From: Clostridia bacterium
Lineage (GTDB): Bacteria > Bacillota > Clostridia > Oscillospirales > Acutalibacteraceae
Reading direction: 5' to 3'
Length of the DNA: 51,392 nt
Assembly: GCA_017442225.1 (NCBI GenBank)
Contig: JAFSAR010000005.1
Coordinates: 1-51,392 of the forward strand
Below, piece by piece: positions 33,928 to 42,881 of the stretch (positions are counted from its first letter, which is position 1; the number at the start of each line of letters is the position of its first letter). The position numbers and the translations under genes are program-made. Below the pieces are notes generated by a model. That model worked only from the letters and a program-made list of their open reading frames with translations, ran no database searches and was not told where the DNA came from.

Positions 33928-34929
33928 ATGGAAAATGTAAGATTACTTACCGAAAGCATTGAAAAACAGACTTTATCGCCTTATGCCACTTTAAGCTCCG
34001 ACTCTGTCGGCCGCGAAAAAAAAGAGGAAAAGTGCGAACTGCGAACCGAGTTTCAGCGCGACCGTGACAGAATAATACACTGTAAGGCTTTCAGACGCTT
34101 AAAGCATAAAACACAGGTATTTCTATCACCCGAATCCGATCATTACCGCACGCGTCTTACACACACTCTTGAGGTTGCGCAGATAGCGCGCACCATAGCA
34201 AGAGCCTTACGCTTTAATGAGGATTTGACCGAGGCTATCGCTTTAGCGCACGACCTTGGACATACGCCGTTTGGTCACGCGGGCGAGCGCGCGCTTAACG
34301 AATTATATTCGGGTGGTTTTACCCACTATGCGCAGAGTGTACGCGTATGCCGCGTTATAGAAAAGGCAGGTAAGGGGCTTAACCTTACCCACGAGGTATT
34401 GGACGGTATTATGAACCACACCAAAGGTGAGTGGCCGCATACTCCCGAGGGCAAAATCGTGCGATTCAGCGACCGTATAGCCTACATAAATCACGATATT
34501 GACGACGCCATCGGCGCGGGTGTTTTCAGCGAAGATATTATACCGCTTGAAATTCGTGAGGTTTTAGGCTTCAGAAAGAGCGAGCGTATCAACACACTTG
34601 TAAAATCTTTAGTAGAAAACACCGAAAAAGACGACGTTAAGATGGATGATCGCACGGCAAACGCTTATGAGTCTTTACATAAATTTATGTACGATACGTT
34701 GTATCTTAATCCCGCAGTTAAGTTTGAAGAAACCAAGGTTGATGGAATTGTAAGCGGTATATACGATTTTCTGCTTAAAAATCCCGATAAGCTTGACGAT
34801 GAATATAAGGCAATCCGCGAGCGTGAGGGAATTGAGCGCGCGGCAGTGGACTATATCGCGGGTATGACCGACCACTTTGCAGTTACAACCTATTCGGATA
34901 TTTATATACCGAAAGCTTGGAAGGTTTAA
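33928..34929 (+). CDS. dGTPase-like HD-domain triphosphohydrolase
   Basis: 333 residues of the deoxyguanosinetriphosphate triphosphohydrolase-like family, which hydrolyses dNTPs to nucleoside and tripolyphosphate. Motifs: FQRDRDRIIHCKAFRRLKHK, RTRLTHTLEVAQ (first HD His), ALAHDLGHTPFGHAGERAL (HD pair) and FSDRIAYINHDIDDA. ATG 33928 follows AAAGGG; GTG 33919 lies in that site. It precedes dnaG-sigA, a conserved Clostridia order. Confidence 0.92.
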   Translation: MENVRLLTESIEKQTLSPYATLSSDSVGREKKEEKCELRTEFQRDRDRIIHCKAFRRLKHKTQVFLSPESDHYRTRLTHTLEVAQIARTIARALRFNEDLTEAIALAHDLGHTPFGHAGERALNELYSGGFTHYAQSVRVCRVIEKAGKGLNLTHEVLDGIMNHTKGEWPHTPEGKIVRFSDRIAYINHDIDDAIGAGVFSEDIIPLEIREVLGFRKSERINTLVKSLVENTEKDDVKMDDRTANAYESLHKFMYDTLYLNPAVKFEETKVDGIVSGIYDFLLKNPDKLDDEYKAIREREGIERAAVDYIAGMTDHFAVTTYSDIYIPKAWKV

Positions 34930-34962
34930 TTCTATAAAAAATATTGAAAGGAGAGTGTAAAT

Positions 34963-36735
34963 ATGGCAATACCAGAGGAGATCATCAACGAAATAAAATA
35001 CCGTAACGATATTGAATCGGTTATGGCGCCTTACGTAGCGTTAAAGCGCAGAGGTAAAAACCTTGTAGGTCTATGCCCGTTCCATAACGAAAAAACACCC
35101 TCCTTTACGGTTTATCCCGAAAACGGGTCGTTTTATTGCTTTGGTTGCGGTGTTGGCGGTGACGTTTTCAGCTTTGTGCGGCAGATAGAAAATCTTGATT
35201 ATATCGACGCCGTAAAGCTGCTTGCCGAGCGCAGCGGAATAACGCTCCCCCAAGACGGCTATGACGACTCGATGCAAAAACTTAAAAACACTATATTTGA
35301 GATAAATCGCGAAACCGCAAGATTTTATCATTCGTATTTAATGTCACCCGAGGGTAAATGGGCGCTTGATTATCTGATAGGCAGAGGCTTGTCGATTGCT
35401 ACCATAAAGCATTTCGGTCTTGGCGCCGCGCCTGACGGATGGGACAACCTTATAAAACACCTTAAATCAAAAGGTTACGGCATTCCCGATATGATACAGG
35501 CAAACGTGGTAGGTAAAAGCCAACGTGGCACGTATTATGATCGATTCAGAAAACGAGTTATGTTCCCGATAATCAATATTCGCGGTAAAGTAATAGGCTT
35601 TAGCGGACGTGCAATGCCGGGCGAGGATAAGGCGGGCGGTAAATACGTCAACACATCTGACACACCCGTTTATAAAAAGAGTGAAAATCTGTTTGCCATG
35701 AATTATGCTAAAAACCACTGTGACGAACGCGTTATACTGGTTGAAGGCAATATGGATGTTATATCGCTTCATCAGGCGGGCTTTCCTAACACCGTTGCGG
35801 CGCTTGGAACATCTTTTACTGAGGAGCAAGCAAAGCTGCTGTCGCGTTATACCAAAGAAATCGTTCTTATAATGGACTCTGATGCCGCAGGTCAAAAGGC
35901 GGTGCGGCGCGCAGGTGAAATACTGCAAAACACAGGTCTTCAGATAAGAGTAGTAGTTTTACCCGATGGAAAAGATCCCGATGAATACATAAAAAAACAC
36001 GGTGCGGCGCGATTTAAAGCGTTGCTTCAGGGCGCTGTCAGTGAGATAGAGTATAAGCTACTTACCGCAGTCGAGGGTATTGACACAAACAGCGACGACG
36101 GCAAACTGCAATATCTATCCCGCGCTACAGAAATTATAGCAGAGTCAAGCGACGTTATGACGCGTGATCTTTATATAGGCAGACTTTCCGATAAGTACGG
36201 TGTGTCACGCGCCGCCTTAGAAACAAAGGTCAGCGACATACGAAAGAGAAAGATAAAACAGCGAGAAAAACGTGAGTTTGAGGAAATAACCAGACCTAAA
36301 TTTGACAGGACGGACGTTAATCCCGAAAAGCGTTTATATCCTGCGGGAGCGGTAGCTGAGGAAACGATTATTGCAATACTTATGCAGCATCCCGATTTTT
36401 ATAAAACTGCAATCGAGAGGCTTAGTCCTGACGATATGCTGACGTCGCTTAACCGCAGAATATACAAGGCGCTTTGCGAATGTATGGAAAGCGGCAGAAG
36501 TCCCGATTTGACGTATTTTGGCGAGATGCTTACGTCCCCCGAAATGGGATATCTTGCATCACTTTGTAATAGCGAAAAAGGGGACAAAAACGCCCTTATT
36601 GTATTAAAAGACAGCATAAAGGTAATATTAGATGAGGGAATACACAAAAAATCAGGCGATACAAAAACTATGTCTGTGGATGATTGGGCAGAAAATTTAC
36701 AAAAAATAATCGAACTTAAACAAAAGGGGAAATAA
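34963..36735 (+). CDS. dnaG: DNA primase
   Basis: Synthesises RNA primers for replication. 590 residues: the N-terminal CHC2 zinc-binding domain ([13 protein letters not shown] ... [11 protein letters not shown], within about 38-65), the RNA polymerase-like TOPRIM core ([17 protein letters not shown] and [17 protein letters not shown]), and a C-terminal DnaB-interacting helical domain. ATG 34963 follows GAAAGGAGAG. It ends 2 nt before sigA, the classic macromolecular synthesis pair. Confidence 0.97.
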   Translation: MAIPEEIINEIKYRNDIESVMAPYVALKRRGKNLVGLCPFHNEKTPSFTVYPENGSFYCFGCGVGGDVFSFVRQIENLDYIDAVKLLAERSGITLPQDGYDDSMQKLKNTIFEINRETARFYHSYLMSPEGKWALDYLIGRGLSIATIKHFGLGAAPDGWDNLIKHLKSKGYGIPDMIQANVVGKSQRGTYYDRFRKRVMFPIINIRGKVIGFSGRAMPGEDKAGGKYVNTSDTPVYKKSENLFAMNYAKNHCDERVILVEGNMDVISLHQAGFPNTVAALGTSFTEEQAKLLSRYTKEIVLIMDSDAAGQKAVRRAGEILQNTGLQIRVVVLPDGKDPDEYIKKHGAARFKALLQGAVSEIEYKLLTAVEGIDTNSDDGKLQYLSRATEIIAESSDVMTRDLYIGRLSDKYGVSRAALETKVSDIRKRKIKQREKREFEEITRPKFDRTDVNPEKRLYPAGAVAEETIIAILMQHPDFYKTAIERLSPDDMLTSLNRRIYKALCECMESGRSPDLTYFGEMLTSPEMGYLASLCNSEKGDKNALIVLKDSIKVILDEGIHKKSGDTKTMSVDDWAENLQKIIELKQKGK

Positions 36736-36737
36736 AA

Positions 36738-37808
36738 ATGGCAGAAAACAAAACAAAACAAACAACAGCCGAAGAGCTTGAAAGACAGGCTGACGCGATT
36801 TTGGAAGAGGATGAAAAAAGAGAAACGTTAGACGATATCGAGGCGGCGCCCGAAGATATAGAAAGTCTGCTTTCTGATCCTGATGTTTTAGAGCGTGATT
36901 ATGACGAGGAACCTACCGAGGACGAGCTTAAGCTTGAAGAGGTTGACCTTGATAATCTTGACGATGACGTAGCGCTTGAAAATATGTCGCTTGACGATCC
37001 TGTTAAGGTATATCTGCGTGAAATAGGCCGTGTACCGCTGCTTAGTTCAAAAGAGGAAATTGCGCTGGCTGTAAAGATTGCCGAGGGTGACGAATACGCT
37101 AAAAAGCGTCTTACCGAGGCGAATTTACGTCTTGTTGTAAGTATTGCCAAAAAATACGTTGGACGCGGTATGTATTTCCTCGACCTTATACAAGAGGGTA
37201 ACGTTGGTTTGATAAAGGCTGTTGATAAGTTCGACCATACCAAAGGTTTTAAGTTCTCAACCTATGCTACCTGGTGGATAAGACAGGCTATCACCCGCGC
37301 TATTGCCGATCAGGCAAGAACCATACGTATACCCGTTCATATGGTAGAGACCATCAACCGTCTTAAAAAGGTGCAGAGTCAACTGCTTCACGAAAACGGT
37401 TATGAGCCAAGCGAAGAGCTGATTGCAGAAAAGATGGATTTATCGGTTGAGCGTGTGCGTGAGATTATGCGCGTAGCGCAGGAGCCCGTTTCTATGGAAA
37501 CGCCAATAGGCCCCGAGGAAGATTCCCGTCTTATGGACTTTATTCGCGACGAGGATGCTCTGGCTCCCGATGATGCGGCGCTTAAAACCATTACCAACGA
37601 AGATATTGATGCAGTTCTCCACACTTTGTCTGCCAGAGAAGAGGCGGTAATTCGTCTGCGTTTTGGTCTTAAAGACGGCAGATGTCATACCTTGGAAGAG
37701 GTTGGCACCGAGTTTAACGTAACGCGTGAGCGTATCCGTCAGATAGAGGCAAAGGCGCTTCGTAAGCTTCGTCATCCCGTAAGAAGCAATAAGTTTAAGG
37801 ACAGATAA
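36738..37808 (+). CDS. sigA: Primary sigma factor SigA/RpoD
   Basis: 356 residues. An acidic N-terminus (region 1.1-like) is followed by region 1.2 [18 protein letters not shown], region 2 [20 protein letters not shown] and [20 protein letters not shown], region 3 and region 4.2 [19 protein letters not shown]. The region 2.4 and 4.2 sequences match factors that read TTGACA/TATAAT, which fits the promoters seen in this window. Shine-Dalgarno AAAGGGGA overlaps the dnaG end. Confidence 0.97.
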   Translation: MAENKTKQTTAEELERQADAILEEDEKRETLDDIEAAPEDIESLLSDPDVLERDYDEEPTEDELKLEEVDLDNLDDDVALENMSLDDPVKVYLREIGRVPLLSSKEEIALAVKIAEGDEYAKKRLTEANLRLVVSIAKKYVGRGMYFLDLIQEGNVGLIKAVDKFDHTKGFKFSTYATWWIRQAITRAIADQARTIRIPVHMVETINRLKKVQSQLLHENGYEPSEELIAEKMDLSVERVREIMRVAQEPVSMETPIGPEEDSRLMDFIRDEDALAPDDAALKTITNEDIDAVLHTLSAREEAVIRLRFGLKDGRCHTLEEVGTEFNVTRERIRQIEAKALRKLRHPVRSNKFKDR

Positions 37809-37820
37809 GGAATATTTGCA

Positions 37821-38072
37821 ATGAAATTCACATATAAAACAAATGGGGTTTGCTCACGCAGTATTGATATCGAGATAGAGGACAACAAGGTTGTTGACAT
37901 ATCTTTTATCGGTGGCTGTAACGGCAATCTTAAGGGCATAGCCGCGCTGACAAAGGGTATGAGCATTGACGACGTTATAGAAAGACTCGAAAATATAAAA
38001 TGCGGATTTAAAAATACTTCATGTCCGGCGCAGCTTGCTGAGGCTTTAAAAAGTTACAAAAACGGACAGTAG
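37821..38072 (+). CDS. TIGR03905/TSCPD domain protein
   Basis: 83 residues with FTYKTNGVCSRSIDIEIEDN, VVDISFIGGCNGNLKGIAAL and the C-terminal NTSCPAQLA that gives the TSCPD family its name. The domain also occurs at the C-terminus of vitamin B12-dependent ribonucleotide reductases; stand-alone copies are widespread in Clostridia with no defined function. The spaced cysteines suggest metal or redox chemistry. Probably cotranscribed with sigA (12-nt gap). Confidence 0.85.
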   Translation: MKFTYKTNGVCSRSIDIEIEDNKVVDISFIGGCNGNLKGIAALTKGMSIDDVIERLENIKCGFKNTSCPAQLAEALKSYKNGQ

Positions 38073-38089
38073 AAACAAGGTGATTAAAA

Positions 38090-38629
38090 GTGCTAACAGA
38101 TGATTTGGATGTAAAAATTGCGGGCGATAAGCCTTCCCTTGACGTGCGTCGCAACAAGAGTATACCTGTGCAGAATTCGTCTGTGAGTTCTAAACAGATT
38201 GAAGGGGCAAAGGCGGTAGGAAAAACCGTAGCGGAAAGCTTTATCCGCGACGCCGAAACCGAGCTTGACCCCGAATTCCGAGATTACGATATGATACTTC
38301 AAAGACGGTTGCTGTTATCGTTTACGGCAACTGCAGGCTTTGAGCAGTATATTTCTGACGATACGCTGGTTGGTATTGCGCAAAAGAGCTTTCTTGATAC
38401 GCTAAGTTGCCACAGTGCAGAGCTGTATAAAACCTCAAGCGATACGGGCGCATTTTCCTTTTATTATCTTGCGTTCCGCAGGGGAAACGAGGTAGACCGC
38501 CGTATAGGACAGACCTTTGCGATGCTTTGCTCGCATGATGGGGACCCGATTTTTCAGGAGCTCGGCGAGGCGCTTTACTGCTGGTTTTCATCAGTCGTAC
38601 GCAAAGCGGTAAGCGAACATATAAGTTAA
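38090..38629 (+). CDS. Conserved-looking protein of unknown function
   Basis: 179 residues, not recognised. The first ~40 residues are polar and likely unstructured (KPSLDVRRNKSIPVQNSS); the rest is predicted helical and soluble, with RDYDMILQRRLLLSFTATAGF and FSFYYLAFRRGNEVDRRIGQ as the most distinctive stretches. No signal peptide, no membrane helix, no catalytic motif seen. Start GTG 38090 follows ACAAGG. It follows the TIGR03905 gene by 17 nt and precedes an amidase gene, so it may share the sigA transcript. Confidence 0.65.
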   Translation: MLTDDLDVKIAGDKPSLDVRRNKSIPVQNSSVSSKQIEGAKAVGKTVAESFIRDAETELDPEFRDYDMILQRRLLLSFTATAGFEQYISDDTLVGIAQKSFLDTLSCHSAELYKTSSDTGAFSFYYLAFRRGNEVDRRIGQTFAMLCSHDGDPIFQELGEALYCWFSSVVRKAVSEHIS

Positions 38630-38644
38630 AAACATAAATATTAT

Positions 38645-38680
38645 CCCCTTTGCATATTATTTTGCAAAGGGGAGTTTTTT
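38645..38680 (+). terminator. Terminator-like hairpin before the amidase gene, enclosing its Shine-Dalgarno
   Basis: CCCCTTTGCA (38645-38654) / TGCAAAGGGG (38663-38672), then AGTTTTTT ending at the ATG. The 3' arm (AAAGGGGA) is also the Shine-Dalgarno of the amidase gene. Confidence 0.8.
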
Positions 38681-39223
38681 ATGCCAAGTATTTATTTAAG
38701 TCCGTCCACGCAAGAGTTTAATCCGTATATAATAGGGGGCAACGAAGAGTATTATATGAACCTGATTGCCGATGCAATGGAGCCGTATTTGTACGCAAGT
38801 GGCATTTCTTTTACGCGCAATACGCCGGATATGACGGCGGCATCGTCTATAGCGCAGTCAAATATGGGCAACTACGATTTGCATTTAGCTCTTCATTCTA
38901 ACGCGACAGGAGCAGGGGACGGTAGCAGGCGCGGTAGCGAGGTTTATTATTATCCTACAAGCGAGCGTGGTCGCCGAGCGGCAGAGATAATTGCTAATAA
39001 TCTTAAACTGATTTACCCGTTGCCAGAGCTTGTAAGAACAATACCCACAACATCCTTGGGTGAGGTTCGCCGCACAAAAGCGCCGAGCGTACTGATAGAG
39101 TTTGCCTATCACGATAATTACGAGGATGCCGTGTGGATACGAGATAACATAGAAGCGATAGCCGCAAACGTTGTGGTGTCGCTTACCGACTATTTTGGTA
39201 TTCCGTTTGTGGTGCCACAATAA
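38681..39223 (+). CDS. N-acetylmuramoyl-L-alanine amidase (Amidase_3)
   Basis: 180 residues, a single catalytic domain without signal peptide. It begins IYLSPSTQEFNPYIIGGNEEYYM, has DLHLALHSNATG with the zinc-binding His, and VLIEFAYHDNYEDA with the catalytic Glu. The first zinc ligand, normally His in a GHG-type motif, is replaced by Ser-Pro-Ser in LSPSTQ, as in several spore/germination-associated relatives. The enzyme class cleaves the amide between MurNAc and L-Ala. Possible release by lysis or action inside the spore/mother cell is inference. Confidence 0.82.
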   Translation: MPSIYLSPSTQEFNPYIIGGNEEYYMNLIADAMEPYLYASGISFTRNTPDMTAASSIAQSNMGNYDLHLALHSNATGAGDGSRRGSEVYYYPTSERGRRAAEIIANNLKLIYPLPELVRTIPTTSLGEVRRTKAPSVLIEFAYHDNYEDAVWIRDNIEAIAANVVVSLTDYFGIPFVVPQ

Positions 39224-39227
39224 AAAA

Positions 39228-39265
39228 ATAAAAGCGGTTTGACTTTTAAGTCAAACCGCTTTTAT
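39228..39265. terminator. Bidirectional terminator between amidase and GH16 genes
   Basis: An 18-bp perfect stem around AAAGCGGTTTGACTT with a 2-nt loop; U-tracts arise on both strands. Confidence 0.92.
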
Positions 39266-40426
39266 TTAATAGTTTTTATTTTTATAAACTTTTACGTAAT
39301 CAACTATCATATCGGTATGCTCTCCAACACCTATTGGCAACTCGCCCGCGTTACTGTTAAAGTGAGAACTTATAAGAATATATCCTGGCTGATTACAAAT
39401 ATCTATTTCATTAGTTCGTGCGGTTATCTCGTTGTCTATAAAAAATACGTATTCTTCAGGGGTCCATAAAAATGCAAAGGTGTGAAAATTACCGTCAAAA
39501 ATATCATCGCGTCCTTGATTGTTGAAACCTTGGGATTTTGTGTGGGTATATCCATCCCAATGTATTGTATGCGAAGGATTTTTGGTATGGTAAAAGGTTT
39601 CTACAATGTCTATTTCGCAACCGTTTACAGCTGTGCCGTCATCAGCAGCGTCTTTGTCACCCATATCACCGCACATAAGCCAAAATGCGCCCATGAGACC
39701 TGCTGCTTGATGTGGCTTCATACGAATTTCAAAATATCCGTACGTGGTTTCAAACTTATCCTTGGTAGTAATAGTTCCCGTTGTGCGAGTTTCACCCGTA
39801 GCAGCGACTGGCTCTTTTAGGACTGACATTCTGTTCACAAGATTACCTTGGCTATCGAGAAGCATATTGTCTTTTGAGTATGAATAGCGCCAGTCACGTT
39901 TTTCGTCCCAAACGTTCCAAACTTCTGTGTTAAGTTCGGTGCCGTCAAAATTATCTTCGAAAAGCAAAGTCCATTCATTTTCCAATTTTAGAGTAAAATT
40001 ATAGGTTATATTCGAGAGGTAATGGATTACGGTAAGTTCTATTGAATTATTCTTTTGCAAATAACTATAGGGAATTGTGATTGTTTTATCATCAATTTTT
40101 ACGTCTTTATTTTCGCACAATACATCAAAGGTATAATCACATACGTTATTATCGTGATTGTTGATGATTTGGGTAATTGTGTATATAGCATCACTTTCTG
40201 GAACGTTTTTTACACAATAATATTTGACATCTTTAATACTGCTGAAACCGTATTCTTTTTCAAGCTTGTCAATTGTAAGGGTACTCTCAGTGCTTGAAGT
40301 ATTGTCTTTTATGGAAGATGTGTTTATGCAATCAGACGATGTAAAGGTATCAACATTTTTGCATGCGGAACAACAAAGTAATAATGCAAAACAAAGAGTT
40401 AGGCACAAAATTCTTTTAATACTCAT
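39266..40426 (-). CDS. Secreted lipoprotein glycoside hydrolase family 16
   Basis: 386 residues. Lipoprotein signal peptide ending LLLCCSAC. Residues about 50-160 form an N-terminal beta-rich region (YTFDVLCENKDVKIDD...), then a GH16 beta-jelly-roll with FEDNFDGTELNTEVWNVW, a catalytic EIDIVE motif (Glu-x-Asp-x-x-Glu), and HTFAFLWTPEEYVFFID. GH16 enzymes cut beta-1,3/1,4-glucans, galactans or similar polymers by retention; the substrate here is unresolved. ATG 40426 follows AAAGGAG, 1 nt after the stop of the upstream gene. Last gene of the maf-to-GH16 run, which also encodes Lgt, the enzyme that would lipidate it. Confidence 0.9.
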   Translation of the reverse strand: MSIKRILCLTLCFALLLCCSACKNVDTFTSSDCINTSSIKDNTSSTESTLTIDKLEKEYGFSSIKDVKYYCVKNVPESDAIYTITQIINNHDNNVCDYTFDVLCENKDVKIDDKTITIPYSYLQKNNSIELTVIHYLSNITYNFTLKLENEWTLLFEDNFDGTELNTEVWNVWDEKRDWRYSYSKDNMLLDSQGNLVNRMSVLKEPVAATGETRTTGTITTKDKFETTYGYFEIRMKPHQAAGLMGAFWLMCGDMGDKDAADDGTAVNGCEIDIVETFYHTKNPSHTIHWDGYTHTKSQGFNNQGRDDIFDGNFHTFAFLWTPEEYVFFIDNEITARTNEIDICNQPGYILISSHFNSNAGELPIGVGEHTDMIVDYVKVYKNKNY

Positions 40427-40427
40427 T

Positions 40428-41114
40428 TTAAATATTTTCTCCTTTGGATTTTCGAACATTATTTACTATTCCTACAATCATAAACAATGCGAGTACAGTA
40501 AATAAAATGATTCCTGCAATAACATAGATAAGTGGCAGGTTGTAGTCGTTGGACTGTGGTAGGGTTCCGTTAATTTCAAAACTTTTAAATATTTTTTCAA
40601 TTTCTTGCGATGTCTGATCGCCTTCATTATAGCCTGCTAAATAAAATGTTTTGTTGTCGCAGATGGTTATGTATTGAGTCACGGTGTACGTGCCGCCGCT
40701 GTCTTTTAGCGTATCTTTTACGACGATAAATTTTTTTCCGTTATTTAAAATAACCTCGCAACTGTTTTCATCTTCCTCACTTACGGCGCTCATAAATTCG
40801 CCAAGTGCCTTGTCGTCAAGATATGAAATATCACTTACAGCCGACGAAAAATTATCAGTAAAAGCCGAAAGGCGAACCTGGGTTTTTGCGTCGTCGGATA
40901 CCGCAAGGTACAAAAGACCGTTTTTGCTAAAGTAGGTATTAAGGTCGTCTGTAGTCATATTAAGCTTTTCTGAAATTTCGGTTAAATCGTCGCCATATTT
41001 AGCAGACGTAAAATCTGCGTCGGTGTCGATAGCGTATTCATAACCTGCGGCGCTTACGCTAAACGTTAGAAGTAGTAATAATGCCGCGACAACTGTTATA
41101 ATTCTGATTTTCAA
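40428..41114 (-). CDS. Secreted/membrane protein of unknown function
   Basis: 228 residues: signal peptide (1-22, ending VSAAG), an extracytoplasmic domain of about 170 residues, a membrane helix (about 194-218) and a short basic cytoplasmic tail KSKGENI. No family recognised; the type I topology suggests a surface-exposed anchored domain. Start is TTG 41114, with AGGTGA overlapping the folD stop. It is followed after 1 nt by the GH16 gene, so the two products may act together at the surface. Confidence 0.72.
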   Translation of the reverse strand: MKIRIITVVAALLLLLTFSVSAAGYEYAIDTDADFTSAKYGDDLTEISEKLNMTTDDLNTYFSKNGLLYLAVSDDAKTQVRLSAFTDNFSSAVSDISYLDDKALGEFMSAVSEEDENSCEVILNNGKKFIVVKDTLKDSGGTYTVTQYITICDNKTFYLAGYNEGDQTSQEIEKIFKSFEINGTLPQSNDYNLPLIYVIAGIILFTVLALFMIVGIVNNVRKSKGENI

Positions 41115-41122
41115 AAAATCAC

Positions 41123-41974
41123 CTATATTAAATTATTTTGGCGCTTTGCAGCGGTAAGGGTGTTTTGCATCAATGTGGCGATTGTCATAGGACCTACACC
41201 GCCGGGAACGGGTGTGATATACGACGCTTTTTGAGAAACCGCGTCAAAATCAACGTCACCGCACAGCTTGCCGTCCTCACGGTTCATACCAACGTCGATT
41301 ACAACGGCGCCTGGCTTTACCATATCTGCAGTGACAAATTTTGCCTTGCCTACTGCCGCTACGAGAATATCGGCTTTGGCTGTAACTTCACTGAGATTTT
41401 GGGTGCGGGAATGGCAAATAGTAACGGTACCGTTTTTGTGAAGCAGCAGCATACCCATAGGCTTGCCTACAATATTAGAACGACCGATAACCACGCATTC
41501 TTTACCGCAAACGTCAATGTTATAAAAACTTAGCATCTCCATAACACCCGCGGGTGTGCAGGGGAGAAAGTCGTAATCGCCAATCATTATTTTGCCAACG
41601 TTTACGGGGTGAAAAGCGTCAACGTCCTTTTCGGGATTTATTGCCGCAATAACAGCTTTTTCGTTAAGACCCTTTGGCAAGGGTAACTGACAAAGAATAC
41701 CGTTTACGGTTTTATCGTTGTTAAGTTTATTGACAAGTGCCAAAAGCTCATCCTGTGTTGTGGCTTCAGGTAGCAAGTATTCTTTTGAAATAATCCCTAA
41801 TTGCTCACAAGCTTTTTTCTTATTTGCAACGTAAATTTGTGACGCGGGGTCACTACCTACAAGTATTACGGCAAGGCACACGCTGATGCCTTTTTGGTTA
41901 AGCTCTTTAACCTCGTTTGCAACGCGCTCTTTAACCGCCGCCGATACTAATTTTCCGTCTATAATATTACTCAT
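41123..41974 (-). CDS. folD: Bifunctional methylenetetrahydrofolate dehydrogenase/cyclohydrolase
   Basis: FolD interconverts 5,10-methylene-, methenyl- and 10-formyl-tetrahydrofolate using NADP. 283 residues: VILVGSDPASQIYVANKKKA with the active-site Lys, GILCQLPLPKGLNE, DVDAFHPVNVG, the GRSNIVGKPMGMLL nucleotide loop and PGGVGPMTIATLMQNT. ATG 41974 follows AGAGGAG and overlaps the end of lgt by 8 nt; the longer N-terminus would sit wholly in lgt. Confidence 0.96.
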   Translation of the reverse strand: MSNIIDGKLVSAAVKERVANEVKELNQKGISVCLAVILVGSDPASQIYVANKKKACEQLGIISKEYLLPEATTQDELLALVNKLNNDKTVNGILCQLPLPKGLNEKAVIAAINPEKDVDAFHPVNVGKIMIGDYDFLPCTPAGVMEMLSFYNIDVCGKECVVIGRSNIVGKPMGMLLLHKNGTVTICHSRTQNLSEVTAKADILVAAVGKAKFVTADMVKPGAVVIDVGMNREDGKLCGDVDFDAVSQKASYITPVPGGVGPMTIATLMQNTLTAAKRQNNLI

Positions 41975-42878
41975 CAGTTTGCTCCTCTTGTATTTCTTTG
42001 TTATTATTGTCAAGATCTGCGTATTCGTCCTCAAACATTGCGGTATAATCAAGGTCACAAATAGCAGTCTTTTGTTTTTTGCGGATTATAACAAGTGTAA
42101 ATGCGGCTCCAACACAAAGAATAACCGATACCACAACCGAAACGCGTATCGGACCCCATAAGAAAAGACTGTCGGTGCGCAGATTTTCGATTATAGCGCG
42201 TTCAAATCCATACCATATACAGTAAAGCAGTGTGATTTCACCGCTGAAATGACGCTTTTTAGAAAAATGGTTAAGCACAAAAAATCCTGCTATACACCAG
42301 ATAGATTCATACAAAAAGCAAGGGTGTACCAGTCCTTCGCCCATTTCGGTAATTGTGCGTGTGCTTTGCATACCAAACCAATTGCTTCCCGTAAAGGTGC
42401 CGTATGCCTCCTGATTCATAAAGTTGCCCCAGCGACCTATGCCTTGTCCGATAAGAAAAGCGGTAGCCGCCAAGTCAAACATATCAAAAATTTTAATTTT
42501 CTTGATTTTGCACATAATTGCGCCGCAGGCAAAGGCGCCGATAACCGCGCCGTAAATCGCAATGCCCGAAAAGCCGTTTGATGTGCCAAAGCCAAAAAAA
42601 TCACCGATGCTGTTAAGCTTGACGCCATCAAAAATTACGTAGTAAGTGCGTGCGCAAAGTATGGATACGGGGGTTGTAACAATGATTACATCAAGCATTT
42701 TGTCTGTATCCACATTGAAACGCGTCGCGTTTTTCATACCGTAAATAATCGCAAGCATAAATCCAAGGGCAATAATAATGCCGTACCAATAAATATCCCA
42801 ACCGCCGCCTATAGGCAAAGTAAAAGCGATGGGGTTAAGGGTTAAATGAATTCCGAAAATGGTAACATCATAACTCAT
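41967..42878 (-). CDS. lgt: Prolipoprotein diacylglyceryl transferase
   Basis: Integral membrane enzyme that transfers diacylglycerol from phosphatidylglycerol to the lipobox Cys of prelipoproteins. 303 residues with about seven membrane helices. The Lgt signature GQGIGRWGNFMNQEAYG is present, as are the YWYGIIIALGF start and HPCFLYESIWC. A charged cytoplasmic tail rich in Asp/Asn/Glu extends past the last helix. Shine-Dalgarno GGAGG lies in the end of yfmH. Confidence 0.96.
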   Translation of the reverse strand: MSYDVTIFGIHLTLNPIAFTLPIGGGWDIYWYGIIIALGFMLAIIYGMKNATRFNVDTDKMLDVIIVTTPVSILCARTYYVIFDGVKLNSIGDFFGFGTSNGFSGIAIYGAVIGAFACGAIMCKIKKIKIFDMFDLAATAFLIGQGIGRWGNFMNQEAYGTFTGSNWFGMQSTRTITEMGEGLVHPCFLYESIWCIAGFFVLNHFSKKRHFSGEITLLYCIWYGFERAIIENLRTDSLFLWGPIRVSVVVSVILCVGAAFTLVIIRKKQKTAICDLDYTAMFEDEYADLDNNNKEIQEEQTDE

Positions 42879-42881
42879 TTT

